A stretch of DNA of 64,000 bases from JAMQPK01 sp035937795 (GTDB taxonomy: Bacteria; Acidobacteriota; Vicinamibacteria; Vicinamibacterales; JAMQPK01). Positions within the stretch are counted from its first letter, which is position 1. Each line of letters opens with the position of its first letter. The notes below the pieces were generated by a model. It saw only the letters and a program-made list of their open reading frames with translations. It was not told the origin of the DNA and searched no databases. Positions 11,836 through 20,434 of the stretch are shown piece after piece. Made by a program: the position numbers and the translations under genes. The DNA lies in contig DASZHO010000073.1 in NCBI GenBank assembly GCA_035937795.1, forward strand, positions 1 to 64,000, written 5' to 3'.

Positions 11836-14469
11836 TCAGCGAAGAAACCCGCTCAGGTTCTGCTCTTGCTGCATCTTCGTCTGGATGCACCGGTCGATCG
11901 TTTCCAGCGACTGCCTGACCTGGCGATCAATCGCGAAAATGCTGTGCGCCTGGAAAAACCGTCCGATATCGTCGCGCGTCGGCTGGTCGCAAAAGTTGTT
12001 CAGATGGCCTGCGATGCGCGGCAGCCCCTGAAAGACACCGAGCGACGCCTGGATCTGGTCCCAGTGGCTCTTCAAGTCCTCCCACGCCCCGTGCGACGAC
12101 CACGGCCGATCGAGCAATCCGGAAATCACATACGGCGAGTCCTGCGTGCGGATGTCCGGCGACAAGGCGTACTCCATCGTCCGTTTCTGCAGCGCGGGAT
12201 CGGAGAAATAAGTCAGAGCGCCCCGATATTCAAACTGCCGCGACTGATTCAACCGCTTCATCTGGGCGAGGTAGCGATCGTAAAGCGAGGCGTCGCCGTT
12301 GATGGCGGCCAGATCAAGAAACGTTCCGAGCAGGCTGGCGTCTATCGTGCCTGCGTTGCCCAGCAGGATGTCCACTCTTCGCCGCGCCTCGTTCAGCGCG
12401 TTGGCATCCCGCCCGGCATAGCCAAGCGTGTAAAGCACCCTCGATCGCACTTCACGGCGTTCGTCGCTCTCCTGCTCCTGCGGGCCGGGCGCATAACCGA
12501 GCTTGTCGGCGAGCGGCCCGAGCGTGCGCCGAACCCACTGCTCGAACGCAGGCCGGGTGCGGTCGTCGATGAAATGATCCGAGATGTAGTTGACGCGGTC
12601 GGCCGCCGTGGAAATGGATCCGCTGAGCGGGCCATGAAATATCTGGTCCGAGAGCGACAGGAAGCCGGCAATGTTCTGCCGGTTCAGCCGCACGAGCTGC
12701 CAGACATCGTCCAGGAGCGAGGTCTGCTCGAGCGGCGTGAGCGCGCCGCGTTGCAGCGCGCCGCCCAGCGCATCGAGATCCTTTGATGAATAAGATGTCC
12801 GGTAGTAGCCGGTGCTGTCGGGGTTGGCGAACACCCACGGCGGACAGCCTTCCAGGGTCACCGTCTGGGAAGATTTCGAAAGAATCTCACAGGCACCGGT
12901 CTCCGTCTTCCCGTCGCCGCGCGCGCCGGCCGCATGCTTCAGGCACACCGGAATCTGCCACGTCGTCGAGGGGGGGACCGAGGATGATAGCGGTTGTTGC
13001 GTGAGCTCGACGCGCGTGCTCCCTCCCGTGCAAGACGTTTTCACGCCGAGGAGCGGCATGCTCTTCTGCGTGACGAAGCTCGAGAGAATGCCGTCGACCG
13101 GTTTGCCGGTCGCTCCGGCGATCGTCGTCCAGTAGTCCTCGCCGGTAGCGTTCCCGTACGCGAACTTCTTCAGGTAGAGGTTGATGGCCGCCCGGTAAGC
13201 GTCGGCGCCAACATAGCCTTCGATCATCCGCACCACCGCGCCGGTTTTCTGGTAGGCGATCGCGTCGAATACCTGATTGATCTCCGCCGGCGTCTCCACA
13301 TGCGTGCGGATCGCCCTGGTGGAGTCGAGCGCGTCGATCGCCATCGCGGTTTCCGTTTCCCGCTCTTCCTCGAGCTGCGGGTTCCATTCCGGATGCGATT
13401 CCCGAAGAGGCTTGCGCTCCATCCACGTGGCGAACCCTTCGTTCAGCCAGATGTCGTCCCACCACTGCATCGTCACCAGATCGCCGAACCACTGGTGCGC
13501 CATCTCATGATCGATGTCGACGGCCACGATCTGCCGGTTGACGCCGGTCGTGCCCCGGCTCTCGTCGACCAGCAGCGTGCGATCGCGGAAGAAGATGGCG
13601 CCCGGGTTTTCCATGGCGCCGGCCGCAAAGTCAGGCACAGCAACGAGGTCGAGCTTCTCGAACGGGTACTTGATGGTGAAGTAGCGGTTGTAATACCGCA
13701 TCGCGAATTCCGCCGATTCAAGAGCGAACGCGAGCTGATCCTTCCTGTCGGGTGTCGCGCACGCCCGGATTGGAATGCCATCGGCGCTTCCGCTCGCACA
13801 CGACCAATCGCCGACCGCCAGCGCGACGAGATAGCTCGACATTTTCGGCGACGTCGCGAACCTCAGCGTGTGCTTGCCCGTCCCTGGTCCCGGCGTGTCC
13901 GACATGATGCGGCCGTTGGAGATCGCCGTGTCGCGCGCGTCAATCGTCGCGCTGACCGAAAATGTCGCCTTCATCGCCGGCTCGTCGAAACAGGGGAACG
14001 CGCGGGGCGCGTCGGTGGCTTCCATCTGCGTGACCGCGTATTTGCGTTGATTGGCCCTGCTCAGATAGAAGCCGCGAAGCTGATCGTTCAGGATGCCGGT
14101 GTACTGAATATTGATCGTCGCCGCGCCCGCGGGAATTTCCCGTGGCACGGCGAGCGTCGCCGTTTCCTCGTGGGGATTCAGCGTCACTGCGGCCGTTTGC
14201 GTGCTGCCGCCCGCGGTGATCGTCGTGCGGACAAATGCGATCTCGGCGGCGTGGAGGGTGATGCTGGCGGCCGGCTGCGCGAGCCGGACGCTGACGGCCA
14301 CCTCGCCTTGAAACGCATCCGTCGCGAAGTCCGGCGTCAGGTGAATGTCGTAGTGCTCGGGAACAGCCGTTTGCGGAAGCTGCTGCGCCCGGCCGAGTGC
14401 TCCGAAGGCCTCGAAAGCCAGGCAGGCGGAAACCACGCCGATGACGACCATCACGACCTTGAATCTCAT
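11836..14469 (-). CDS. M1-family zinc aminopeptidase (exported)
   Basis: 877 residues. The N-terminus has a signal peptide (MRFKVVMVVIGVVSACLAF) ending near GRAQQ, so the enzyme is periplasmic or secreted. The M1 marks are clear: GAMENPG exopeptidase motif near residue 282 and zinc site HEMAHQWFGD near 319 with the third ligand in NEGFATWME. An ERAP1-like helical C-terminal region follows (DDVWQLVRLNRQ and onward). The gene starts 25 bases after the HtrA stop, so the two probably form one minus-strand operon for protein quality control or peptide use in the periplasm. The stop lies 3 bases from the heptamer array. Confidence 0.95.
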   Translation of the reverse strand: MRFKVVMVVIGVVSACLAFEAFGALGRAQQLPQTAVPEHYDIHLTPDFATDAFQGEVAVSVRLAQPAASITLHAAEIAFVRTTITAGGSTQTAAVTLNPHEETATLAVPREIPAGAATINIQYTGILNDQLRGFYLSRANQRKYAVTQMEATDAPRAFPCFDEPAMKATFSVSATIDARDTAISNGRIMSDTPGPGTGKHTLRFATSPKMSSYLVALAVGDWSCASGSADGIPIRACATPDRKDQLAFALESAEFAMRYYNRYFTIKYPFEKLDLVAVPDFAAGAMENPGAIFFRDRTLLVDESRGTTGVNRQIVAVDIDHEMAHQWFGDLVTMQWWDDIWLNEGFATWMERKPLRESHPEWNPQLEEERETETAMAIDALDSTRAIRTHVETPAEINQVFDAIAYQKTGAVVRMIEGYVGADAYRAAINLYLKKFAYGNATGEDYWTTIAGATGKPVDGILSSFVTQKSMPLLGVKTSCTGGSTRVELTQQPLSSSVPPSTTWQIPVCLKHAAGARGDGKTETGACEILSKSSQTVTLEGCPPWVFANPDSTGYYRTSYSSKDLDALGGALQRGALTPLEQTSLLDDVWQLVRLNRQNIAGFLSLSDQIFHGPLSGSISTAADRVNYISDHFIDDRTRPAFEQWVRRTLGPLADKLGYAPGPQEQESDERREVRSRVLYTLGYAGRDANALNEARRRVDILLGNAGTIDASLLGTFLDLAAINGDASLYDRYLAQMKRLNQSRQFEYRGALTYFSDPALQKRTMEYALSPDIRTQDSPYVISGLLDRPWSSHGAWEDLKSHWDQIQASLGVFQGLPRIAGHLNNFCDQPTRDDIGRFFQAHSIFAIDRQVRQSLETIDRCIQTKMQQEQNLSGFLR

Positions 14470-14494
14470 CGATTCCGCACCGGTTGTTCCGGAC

Positions 14495-15679
14495 TCAGCC
14501 CTGGCTCTCGACTACCGGGATTTTCAGTGTGAGCTGGCGGCCGTCGCGGACGACGCCGACCGTGGCGCTCGAGCCGATCTTGGCATCGGCCACGAGCCGG
14601 ACCAGGTGTGATGGATCCTGCACCGTCTGTCCGTTGAACGACACGATCACGTCGGTGGGGCGCAGGCCGGCCGAATAGGCGGGAGAGCGCCGATCGATTT
14701 GATTGACGAACGCGCCTCGCGTGTCGTGAGCGCCGAGCTCGGTGGCGAGCTGCGTGGTGAGCTGGTAGAGCTGCATTCTGCCGATCGAGCCGCGCAGGAC
14801 CTGGCCCCGCTGAATCAGCTGGTCGATGACGTGCCGCGCGAGATTGCTCGGAATGGCGAAGCCGATACCCTGGTACCCGCCACCCTGAGTCGTGCTGTAG
14901 ATGCCCGTGTTGATGCCGATGAGCTCGCCGCGCATATTCACGAGCGCGCCCCCGGAGTTGCCCGGATTGATCGCCGCGTCGGTCTGAATGAAATCTTCAT
15001 ACTCCGAGAAGCCGAGATTCGTGCGGCCGAGCGCGCTTACGATGCCCGAGGTGACCGTCTGATTGAGCTGATACGGGCTCCCGATCGCCAGCACCCACTG
15101 TCCCACCTTCAAATTGGACGAATCGCCCCACGCCACGGCCGGCTGTGACGCCTGCGCCACCTTGACGAGCGCGATATCGGTGGCTGGATCGGTCCCGATG
15201 ATTTTTCCCGGCAGCTCGTGCTTGTCGCCGAATACCACGGTGATTTCCGCGTTCCGGCTCTGGACAACGTGGTTGTTGGTGACGACGTAGCCGTCGGAGG
15301 AGATGAGCACCCCCGATCCGAGGCTCATTTCCGCACGGGGACGCGAGCCGAACATGTCATCCTGCCCGCCGAAGAAGTACTGAAACATCGGGTCGTTGGC
15401 CCACGGCGAGTTCGGCGTGCGCACCAGGTTGACCGACGAGATGTTGACGACGCCCTTGACGGCCTGGGCGGCGATGACGGTGAAATCGGGAGGGCCCTGG
15501 GCCGGGCCTGTAATAGCTGCAATAGAGGAAGGCGAAGAAGGCGCGGCAAGCGCGGTCCCCGCGGATCGATTCGTCTGACTGGCGGCGAGGTCGCTCGCTG
15601 AACGAAGACGGCCGGTCAGGACAAGTCCCGCGAGAAATCCGGAGAGGAGCAACGCGATACCGATCGAGGCCCGTTTCAT
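14495..15679 (-). CDS. HtrA/DegP-like trypsin-type serine protease with one PDZ domain
   Basis: 394 residues from ATG at 15679 (MKRASIGIALLLSG), which gives a proper signal anchor; an upstream ATG-like start at 15703 adds only eight residues. The catalytic triad is visible: His in NNHVVQ (about 134), Asp in ATDIALVK (about 168) and Ser in NPGNSGGAL (about 238). A single PDZ domain (SPAYSAGLRPTDVIVSFNGQ) ends the protein, as in DegS-like forms. Likely a periplasmic protease in envelope stress. Divergent from efp across an 87-base gap that contains a sigma-70-like promoter for efp. Confidence 0.95.
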   Translation of the reverse strand: MKRASIGIALLLSGFLAGLVLTGRLRSASDLAASQTNRSAGTALAAPSSPSSIAAITGPAQGPPDFTVIAAQAVKGVVNISSVNLVRTPNSPWANDPMFQYFFGGQDDMFGSRPRAEMSLGSGVLISSDGYVVTNNHVVQSRNAEITVVFGDKHELPGKIIGTDPATDIALVKVAQASQPAVAWGDSSNLKVGQWVLAIGSPYQLNQTVTSGIVSALGRTNLGFSEYEDFIQTDAAINPGNSGGALVNMRGELIGINTGIYSTTQGGGYQGIGFAIPSNLARHVIDQLIQRGQVLRGSIGRMQLYQLTTQLATELGAHDTRGAFVNQIDRRSPAYSAGLRPTDVIVSFNGQTVQDPSHLVRLVADAKIGSSATVGVVRDGRQLTLKIPVVESQG

Positions 15680-15705
15680 CGGCGCGTTCCGGCATCGTAC
15701 CACGA

Positions 15706-15735
15706 TTGACGCACCTTCGCGAACTGCTCTACGAT
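15706..15735 (+). promoter_or_regulatory. sigma-70-like promoter for efp
   Basis: TTGACG at 15706-15711, an 18-base spacer, then TACGAT at 15730-15735, about 31 bases before the efp start. Direct match to the -35/-10 consensus; not tested. Confidence 0.5.
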
Positions 15736-15766
15736 TGATAGGTTGTAGCAGCGGTAATTTCCCTTT

Positions 15767-16336
15767 ATGAGCTCAAGTTCGCTTCAAGCCACTCGCCTTC
15801 GAAAAGGCAACCTGATCAAGGTCGGAAACGACTTGCTGCGGGTGATGGACGTGCAGCACATGACGCCGGGCAACAAGCGCGGGTTCGTGCAGGCCCGGCT
15901 GCGAAATATCCGGACGCGCAATCTGTCGGATCTGAAGCTGCGCGCCGAAGAGGACGTGGAGCGCGCCGTCCTGGACGAGCACGAGATGCAGTATCTCTAC
16001 AGCGACGGCGATGCGTTCCATTTCATGAACACGGAGTCCTTCGAGCAGGTGCACATCGACCGCGAAGTGCTGGGGGATTCGGTGAATTACCTGATTCAGG
16101 ATTCGACCATCAAAGTGGAGTTTTACGGCGACGAGGCGGTCGGCATCGACCTGCCGCCGACCGTCGACCTGCTGGTCAAGGAAACGGTGCCCGGCATCAA
16201 GGGCGCTACCGCCAGTGCGCAGGTGAAGCCGGCGCTGACGGAAACCGGTCTGGTGGTGCAGGTGCCGCCGTTTGTGAACGAAGGCGACCGTATCCGCGTG
16301 AGCACCGAAACGGGAGAGTACCAGTCGCGAGTTTGA
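15767..16336 (+). CDS. efp: elongation factor P with Asn at the tip position
   Basis: 189 residues, three EF-P domains. It relieves ribosome stalling at proline runs. N-terminal KOW-like domain, then the HMTPGNKRGFVQ loop: where E. coli has PGKGGAF with modified Lys34, this protein has Asn36. The end of domain II and domain III are typical (DLPPTVDLLVKETVPGIKG and LVVQVPPFVNEGDRIRVSTETGEY). No epmA/epmB or other EF-P modification gene is in the window. A heptamer array starts just after the stop. It could be grouped with EfpL/YeiP-like proteins, but its length and C-terminus fit EF-P. Confidence 0.93.
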   Translation: MSSSSLQATRLRKGNLIKVGNDLLRVMDVQHMTPGNKRGFVQARLRNIRTRNLSDLKLRAEEDVERAVLDEHEMQYLYSDGDAFHFMNTESFEQVHIDREVLGDSVNYLIQDSTIKVEFYGDEAVGIDLPPTVDLLVKETVPGIKGATASAQVKPALTETGLVVQVPPFVNEGDRIRVSTETGEYQSRV

Positions 16337-16337
16337 T

Positions 16338-16400
16338 GTTGGCAGCTGTCAGCGTTCAGCTGTCAGCTGATAGCTGATCGCTGATGGCGGACAGCTGATT
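16338..16400. repeat. heptamer array (GCTGTCA/GCTGATN), nine units
   Basis: Nine consecutive 7-bp units between efp and tdk, starting one base after the efp TGA (16334-16336). A 9-bp inverted pair, 16356-16364 against 16390-16398, lies inside it, so the transcript can fold; there is no T run. Confidence 0.93.
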
Positions 16401-16405
16401 CCCCC

Positions 16406-17008
16406 ATGGATGTACCCTATCGCTCCCCCTCGCACGGCTGGATCGAGGTCATTACCGGCAGCATGTTCAGCGGCAAGAGCGAAGAGCTGATCCGCCGGCT
16501 GCGCCGCGCGCAAATCGCGCGGCAGCGAGTGCAGATTTTCAAGCCGGTGTTCGACGATCGATTTTCGCCCGACGAGATCGTGTCGCACAGCGAGATGAGG
16601 ATCCAGTCGGTCAAGATAGGCAGCTCGGCCGAGCTGCTGCGGCAGGTGCTGGACGACACCGAGGTGATCGGGATCGATGAGGCGCAGTTCTTCGACAACG
16701 ATCTTCCCGCAGCCTGCGTCGATCTCGCCAACCGCGGCAAGCGCGTCGTCGTGGCGGGGCTCGATACCGATTATCTCGGCCGGCCGTTCGAGCCGATGCC
16801 GAACCTGATGGCCATCGCCGAGTTTGTCACCAAGACCCACGCCATCTGCATGGTGTGCGGCAACCCGGCCAGCCATACACAGCGGCTGGTCGCGAGCGAC
16901 GAGCGCCGCCTGCTCGGGGCCTCCGGCACCTACGAGGCGCGGTGCCGGCGGTGCTTCGACCCCACGCTGGCGGGCAGCCCCGAAAAGGCGAAGCCCGCCG
17001 CCAAGTAG
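16406..17008 (+). CDS. tdk: thymidine kinase
   Basis: 200 residues, type II (TK1-like). Phosphorylates thymidine with ATP. P-loop GSMFSGKSEE at about 18-27, the IDEAQFF motif near 90, and a structural zinc site formed by CMVC and CRRC in the lasso region. ATG at 16406 follows a repeat array, so no clear ribosome site is seen. The C-terminus is a short Lys/Ala tail. The TAG stop lies inside a 13-bp tandem duplication. Confidence 0.96.
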   Translation: MDVPYRSPSHGWIEVITGSMFSGKSEELIRRLRRAQIARQRVQIFKPVFDDRFSPDEIVSHSEMRIQSVKIGSSAELLRQVLDDTEVIGIDEAQFFDNDLPAACVDLANRGKRVVVAGLDTDYLGRPFEPMPNLMAIAEFVTKTHAICMVCGNPASHTQRLVASDERRLLGASGTYEARCRRCFDPTLAGSPEKAKPAAK

Positions 17009-17024
17009 TTTGGCCAAGTAGTTT
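17000..17024. repeat. 13-bp tandem duplication across the tdk stop
   Basis: GCCAAGTAGTTTG at 17000-17012 followed by GCCAAGTAGTTT at 17013-17024. The first copy contains the tdk stop codon (17006-17008). Confidence 0.93.
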
Positions 17025-17057
17025 TCAGGATGCTCGTCTCCGTTTTAAGATCGCGGC

Positions 17058-17618
17058 ATGCTCGTCCAGGTCGCCCCGCAGATATTGTTTCTCCTGGGCG
17101 TCGGGTTTCTGATTGCGAACCTCCGCATCGGGCTCGACACACTGCGGTTTCTCAGGCGGCGCTCGTCGGCCATCCTCACGTGGCGAGGGTCGAGGCCCCG
17201 GTATTACGGCATGCAGCTCGGGCTTGCCGTCGTTCTTGGACTGTTGCTGGTGTACGACACGGTCTTCCTCCACCGTCCTGCTCCCCAGGTGTTCGGCGTC
17301 GCGATGATGTTCGTCTATTACGGGTACGCGATGCCGCTCAGCCTGCGCATCGGCCGCGGCTTCTACGCCGACGGCATCTGGTCGGAAAGCGGGTTCGTTC
17401 CGTACTGGAAGATCGGCGCGGTGTCGTGGCGGGAGGGACCGGAAACGGCGCTCGTGATTGTGTGGAGGCTGCGCAACCTGGCCAGGCGGCTGATTGTCCC
17501 CGGCGTCCATTACGCTGCTGCCCGCAGGCTATTGCGTGACAAGATTGCGGCGCACGACATCCAGCTGATGCATACAGGGCTGGAACTGGGAGCTCACGAC
17601 GAGCGCGATGACGTTTAA
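17058..17618 (+). CDS. small membrane protein of unknown function
   Basis: 186 residues. Three likely membrane segments: about 3-25, 51-70 and 78-96. A soluble C-terminal half begins with RGFYADGIWSESGFVPYWKIGAV, a pattern seen in PH-like membrane proteins where a strand-rich domain follows two or three helices. I do not recognise a named family. It sits between tdk and Ku on the same strand, with gaps of 49 and 63 bases, and may be cotranscribed without sharing a role. The start is the ATG at 17058; no strong ribosome site. Confidence 0.75.
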   Translation: MLVQVAPQILFLLGVGFLIANLRIGLDTLRFLRRRSSAILTWRGSRPRYYGMQLGLAVVLGLLLVYDTVFLHRPAPQVFGVAMMFVYYGYAMPLSLRIGRGFYADGIWSESGFVPYWKIGAVSWREGPETALVIVWRLRNLARRLIVPGVHYAAARRLLRDKIAAHDIQLMHTGLELGAHDERDDV

Positions 17619-17681
17619 GGGCAAGGGGTACTGTTCCGGTCGGCATGTGCCGATAGGAAATCCGGAGAAGGAATGTAAATT

Positions 17682-18560
17682 ATGTCAGCACGAGCCACCT
17701 GGAAAGGGTACCTGCGCGTCAGTCTCGTGAACATCCCCGTCAAGGTGTTCCCGGCGACCGAGTCGAGCGCCACCATCTCGTTCAACCAGCTCCACAACGT
17801 CTGCCAGACCCGCATCCAGCAGAAGCGATGGTGCCCCACCTGCCAAAAGGAGGTGGCCCACGATGACCTCGTGAAGGGCTACGAGTTTGAGAAAAGCCGC
17901 TACGTGGTCGTGTCCGAAGAGGACATCGAAAAGGTCCGGCCCACCTCGACGCGTATCATCGACCTGGTGCAGTTCGACGACGCGACGGCGCTCGATCCGA
18001 TGTACGTGGACCGCACGTATTACCTCGCGCCCGATGGACAGGTGGCCGCCGACGCGTTCGCGGTGATGGGCGAGGGGATGAAGGGGAAAATCGGCGTCGG
18101 CAAGCTGGCGCTCTACGGCCGCGAATATCTTGTCGCGGTGAAACCGCACAAGAAGGGGCTGGTGATGTACACGCTGCACCACGCCGCCGAGATTCGCGAC
18201 ATGGGCGCGATCGAGGAGCTGAACACCATTCCCGCCAAGGTCAAACCCGAATCGGTGCAGCTGGCCAAACAGGTGATCGGCACATTCGCGAAAAAGCTCG
18301 ATCTCTCAGACTATCGCGACGAGTACCGGGAAGGGCTGCAGAAGATCATCGACGCGAAGGTGGCCGGCGAAGAGGTCGCGGCGCCCTTGGTGGAGATGCC
18401 GCCGAAGGTCGTGAACCTGATGGAGGCGCTGCGCAAGAGCCTCGATTCGGTCAGCGGCCAGAAGAAGCAAGCCGCCAAGGCTGAGCTGCCGAAAAAGGTG
18501 ACGCGCGCCGAGCCCAAGAACGAGTCCAAGACGGAACCCAAGAAAAAGCGCATCTCATAG
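17682..18560 (+). CDS. ku: non-homologous end joining protein Ku
   Basis: 292 residues. Homodimeric ring that binds DNA ends and recruits LigD. The family core is clear: MSARATWKGYLRVSLVNIPVK at the start, a CPTC zinc-type pair near 50, RTYYLAPDG, and MYTLHHAAEIRDM in the middle. The C-terminal tail is Lys-rich with three 4-residue repeats (EPKN, ESKT, EPKK) encoded by a 12-bp tandem unit at 18510-18545; such basic tails bind DNA. LigD is not in this window, so its partner must be elsewhere. The next gene starts 6 bases after the stop. Confidence 0.96.
   Translation: MSARATWKGYLRVSLVNIPVKVFPATESSATISFNQLHNVCQTRIQQKRWCPTCQKEVAHDDLVKGYEFEKSRYVVVSEEDIEKVRPTSTRIIDLVQFDDATALDPMYVDRTYYLAPDGQVAADAFAVMGEGMKGKIGVGKLALYGREYLVAVKPHKKGLVMYTLHHAAEIRDMGAIEELNTIPAKVKPESVQLAKQVIGTFAKKLDLSDYRDEYREGLQKIIDAKVAGEEVAAPLVEMPPKVVNLMEALRKSLDSVSGQKKQAAKAELPKKVTRAEPKNESKTEPKKKRIS
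18510..18545 (+). repeat. three 12-bp tandem units in the Ku tail
   Basis: Three in-frame 12-bp units, GA(G/A)-(C/T)CC-AAG-NNN, encoding EPKN, ESKT and EPKK. Confidence 0.85.
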
Positions 18561-18566
18561 GACCCG

Positions 18567-19574
18567 ATGCGGTTCATCGTCTTCGGCGCGGGCGGAGTCG
18601 GCGGGGTCGTCGGCGGACGCCTGGCCCAACACGGCCACGATGTTGCGCTCATCGCGCGCGGGACGCACTTCGAAGCCATCCGCGATCGCGGGCTTCGCAT
18701 CGAGTCGCCCGACGAAGTCGTCACGCTCCGCCTGCCCGTCTTCGATCGCCCCGATCGAATCGCGTACGCGCAAGGTGACGTCGTGCTCCTCGGCATGAAG
18801 AGCCAGGACACGCTGGCCGCGCTCGACGAGCTTGCCGCTGTCGCGCCGCCCACCATCCCGATCGTCTGCATGCAGAACGGCGTGGCGAACGAGCGGATGG
18901 CCCTTCGCCGGTTCGCGAACGTCTATGGCGTGTTCGTCTATTGCGCGACCGCCCACCTGACGCCCGGCGTCGTGCAGGCGTGGTACGCGCCGGCGACCGG
19001 CATTCTCGATATCGGCCGGTATCCGGGCGCCCGGGCAAATGAAGCAGATGAAGACCAGGTCTCCGGATCGGTGGCGGCCGCATTCCGGCGCTCGACGTTT
19101 CTTGCGGAGCCGAGGTCCGACATTATGCGCTGGAAATATCGAAAGCTGCTGATGAATCTCGGCAACGCGGTCGAGGCGCTCAGCGGACGGCTGGAGCGGG
19201 GAAATGCGATCGTCAGGGAGGCGAGGCGCGAGGGCGTGGAATGCCTCACCGCAGCGGGGATTCCGTTCGTGCCCGAGGAACCCGAAGCCGAGGGCGGGCC
19301 AAGTCCGTCCAGCCGTGAAAGGACGCTGGAGCTTCGCCCGATCGACGGTCAGTATCGTGGCGGCGGCTCCACCTGGCAGAGCCTGGAGCGTCGCACCCAC
19401 CGTCTCGAGACGGACTACCTCAATGGCGAAATTGTCCTGCTTGGCCGCCTGCACGGGATCCCGACACCCGTCAACAGAATGCTGCAGCAGCTCTCGAAGA
19501 GCGCTGCGATCGAGGGGCGGGCGCCAGGCGCGCTGACCCTCGAGGAACTGAAGACGAGATCGGGAGTCGTTTGA
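18567..19574 (+). CDS. panE: 2-dehydropantoate 2-reductase (ketopantoate reductase family)
   Basis: 335 residues. Reduces ketopantoate to pantoate with NADPH in coenzyme A synthesis. Rossmann motif GAGGVGGVVGG at about 8-18, the conserved CMQNGVANE segment, a catalytic Lys in RWKYRKLLMNLGNAV, and the C-terminal ETDYLNGEIV motif. The fit to the family is good; the exact substrate is inferred, since the family has paralogues acting on other 2-oxo acids. coaX, a later step of the same pathway, lies at 50.5 kb. Its 3' end forms the left arm of an intrinsic terminator. Confidence 0.88.
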   Translation: MRFIVFGAGGVGGVVGGRLAQHGHDVALIARGTHFEAIRDRGLRIESPDEVVTLRLPVFDRPDRIAYAQGDVVLLGMKSQDTLAALDELAAVAPPTIPIVCMQNGVANERMALRRFANVYGVFVYCATAHLTPGVVQAWYAPATGILDIGRYPGARANEADEDQVSGSVAAAFRRSTFLAEPRSDIMRWKYRKLLMNLGNAVEALSGRLERGNAIVREARREGVECLTAAGIPFVPEEPEAEGGPSPSSRERTLELRPIDGQYRGGGSTWQSLERRTHRLETDYLNGEIVLLGRLHGIPTPVNRMLQQLSKSAAIEGRAPGALTLEELKTRSGVV

Positions 19575-19595
19575 AGGGCACCCGATCTCGTTTTT
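19554..19595 (+). terminator. intrinsic terminator at the end of panE
   Basis: Stem CGAGATCGGG (19555-19564) pairs perfectly with CCCGATCTCG (19581-19590), plus one A-T pair, followed by five T (19591-19595). The left arm lies in the panE coding end. It separates panE from the convergent phosphatidyltransferase gene. Confidence 0.85.
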
Positions 19596-20373
19596 AGCCG
19601 TGCGCGAACAGCCACCCGAGCAACCCGTGCTGTCCGTCCGCGACCGGATCGTGCAGCCAGCCAGGCGGCGTCAGCCAGACGAACGCGAGAATCGCGACCA
19701 CCCAGACATCGTAGGGGATCGTCGTCCGCTCGTCGCGCCAGAAGAACGCCCGCCAGAACAGACCTTTCAGCCCCGTGCCCGACGGCATCGGTTTCTTGTT
19801 CAGCGCCAGATACGTGTAATGGATCCGGTTGGCCACGGTGACGATCGACAGCGTGAGGATGACCCACAGCACCGCCGCCATTCGATTGGTGAAGGCGCCA
19901 ATCATGAACAGCACGATTCGCTCGGGCCGCTCCATGAAGCCGACCTTGCATTTCTCCACCAGGCACTCGGCGCGCGCCCGCGCGTAGCTCGTCATCGTCG
20001 CGAAGATTAGCGTGAGCGTCGTGATCAGGACGTAGTCCTCGCGGCCCAGCTTCGCATACAGCCAGATCAAGCCGGTGAAGAGCGCAAGGTCCGAGAATCG
20101 ATCGAGCGTGGAATCCCAGAACGCACCGAACTCGGACTGCTGGCCGGTGATGAAGGCCACCTTGCCGTCGATGAAGTCGAAAATGTTGGCCAGGATCATG
20201 ATGACGCCGGCCAGGATGAAGCGCTCGCGCGCCAGCGCCCAGCCCGCGACGCAGTTGATCAGGACCCCGATGAGCGTGAGCGTGTTCGGGGAGATCCCGA
20301 GCGCCACGCTGGTGTTGATGATGGCCCGTAGCGGGAACATGCAGATTTTCCCGATCGTGCCAGTAAATGTCAT
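19594..20373 (-). CDS. CDP-alcohol phosphatidyltransferase family membrane enzyme
   Basis: 259 residues, about six membrane helices. Transfers a phosphatidyl group from CDP-diacylglycerol (or similar) to an alcohol. The signature D66..D69-G-x2-A-x9-G-x3-D87-x3-D91 is present (DFIDGKVA, GAFWDSTLD). The Arg that usually follows the Ala (A-R) is Phe74 here. The acceptor cannot be read from sequence; phosphatidylinositol-phosphate-like or glycerol-type products are possible. Divergent from uvrC. The TAA stop lies in the T run of the panE terminator. Confidence 0.88.
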   Translation of the reverse strand: MTFTGTIGKICMFPLRAIINTSVALGISPNTLTLIGVLINCVAGWALARERFILAGVIMILANIFDFIDGKVAFITGQQSEFGAFWDSTLDRFSDLALFTGLIWLYAKLGREDYVLITTLTLIFATMTSYARARAECLVEKCKVGFMERPERIVLFMIGAFTNRMAAVLWVILTLSIVTVANRIHYTYLALNKKPMPSGTGLKGLFWRAFFWRDERTTIPYDVWVVAILAFVWLTPPGWLHDPVADGQHGLLGWLFAHG

Positions 20374-20386
20374 CGATACTATGGGT

Positions 20387-20392
20387 TATAAT
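20387..20392 (+). promoter_or_regulatory. -10 element for uvrC
   Basis: Perfect TATAAT in the 61-base divergent gap, 42 bases before the uvrC start. No good -35 is seen. Confidence 0.4.
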
Positions 20393-20434
20393 GAAAGGTT
20401 CGACGAGTGAACAGAGAGGGCGCCATAGTAGCTT

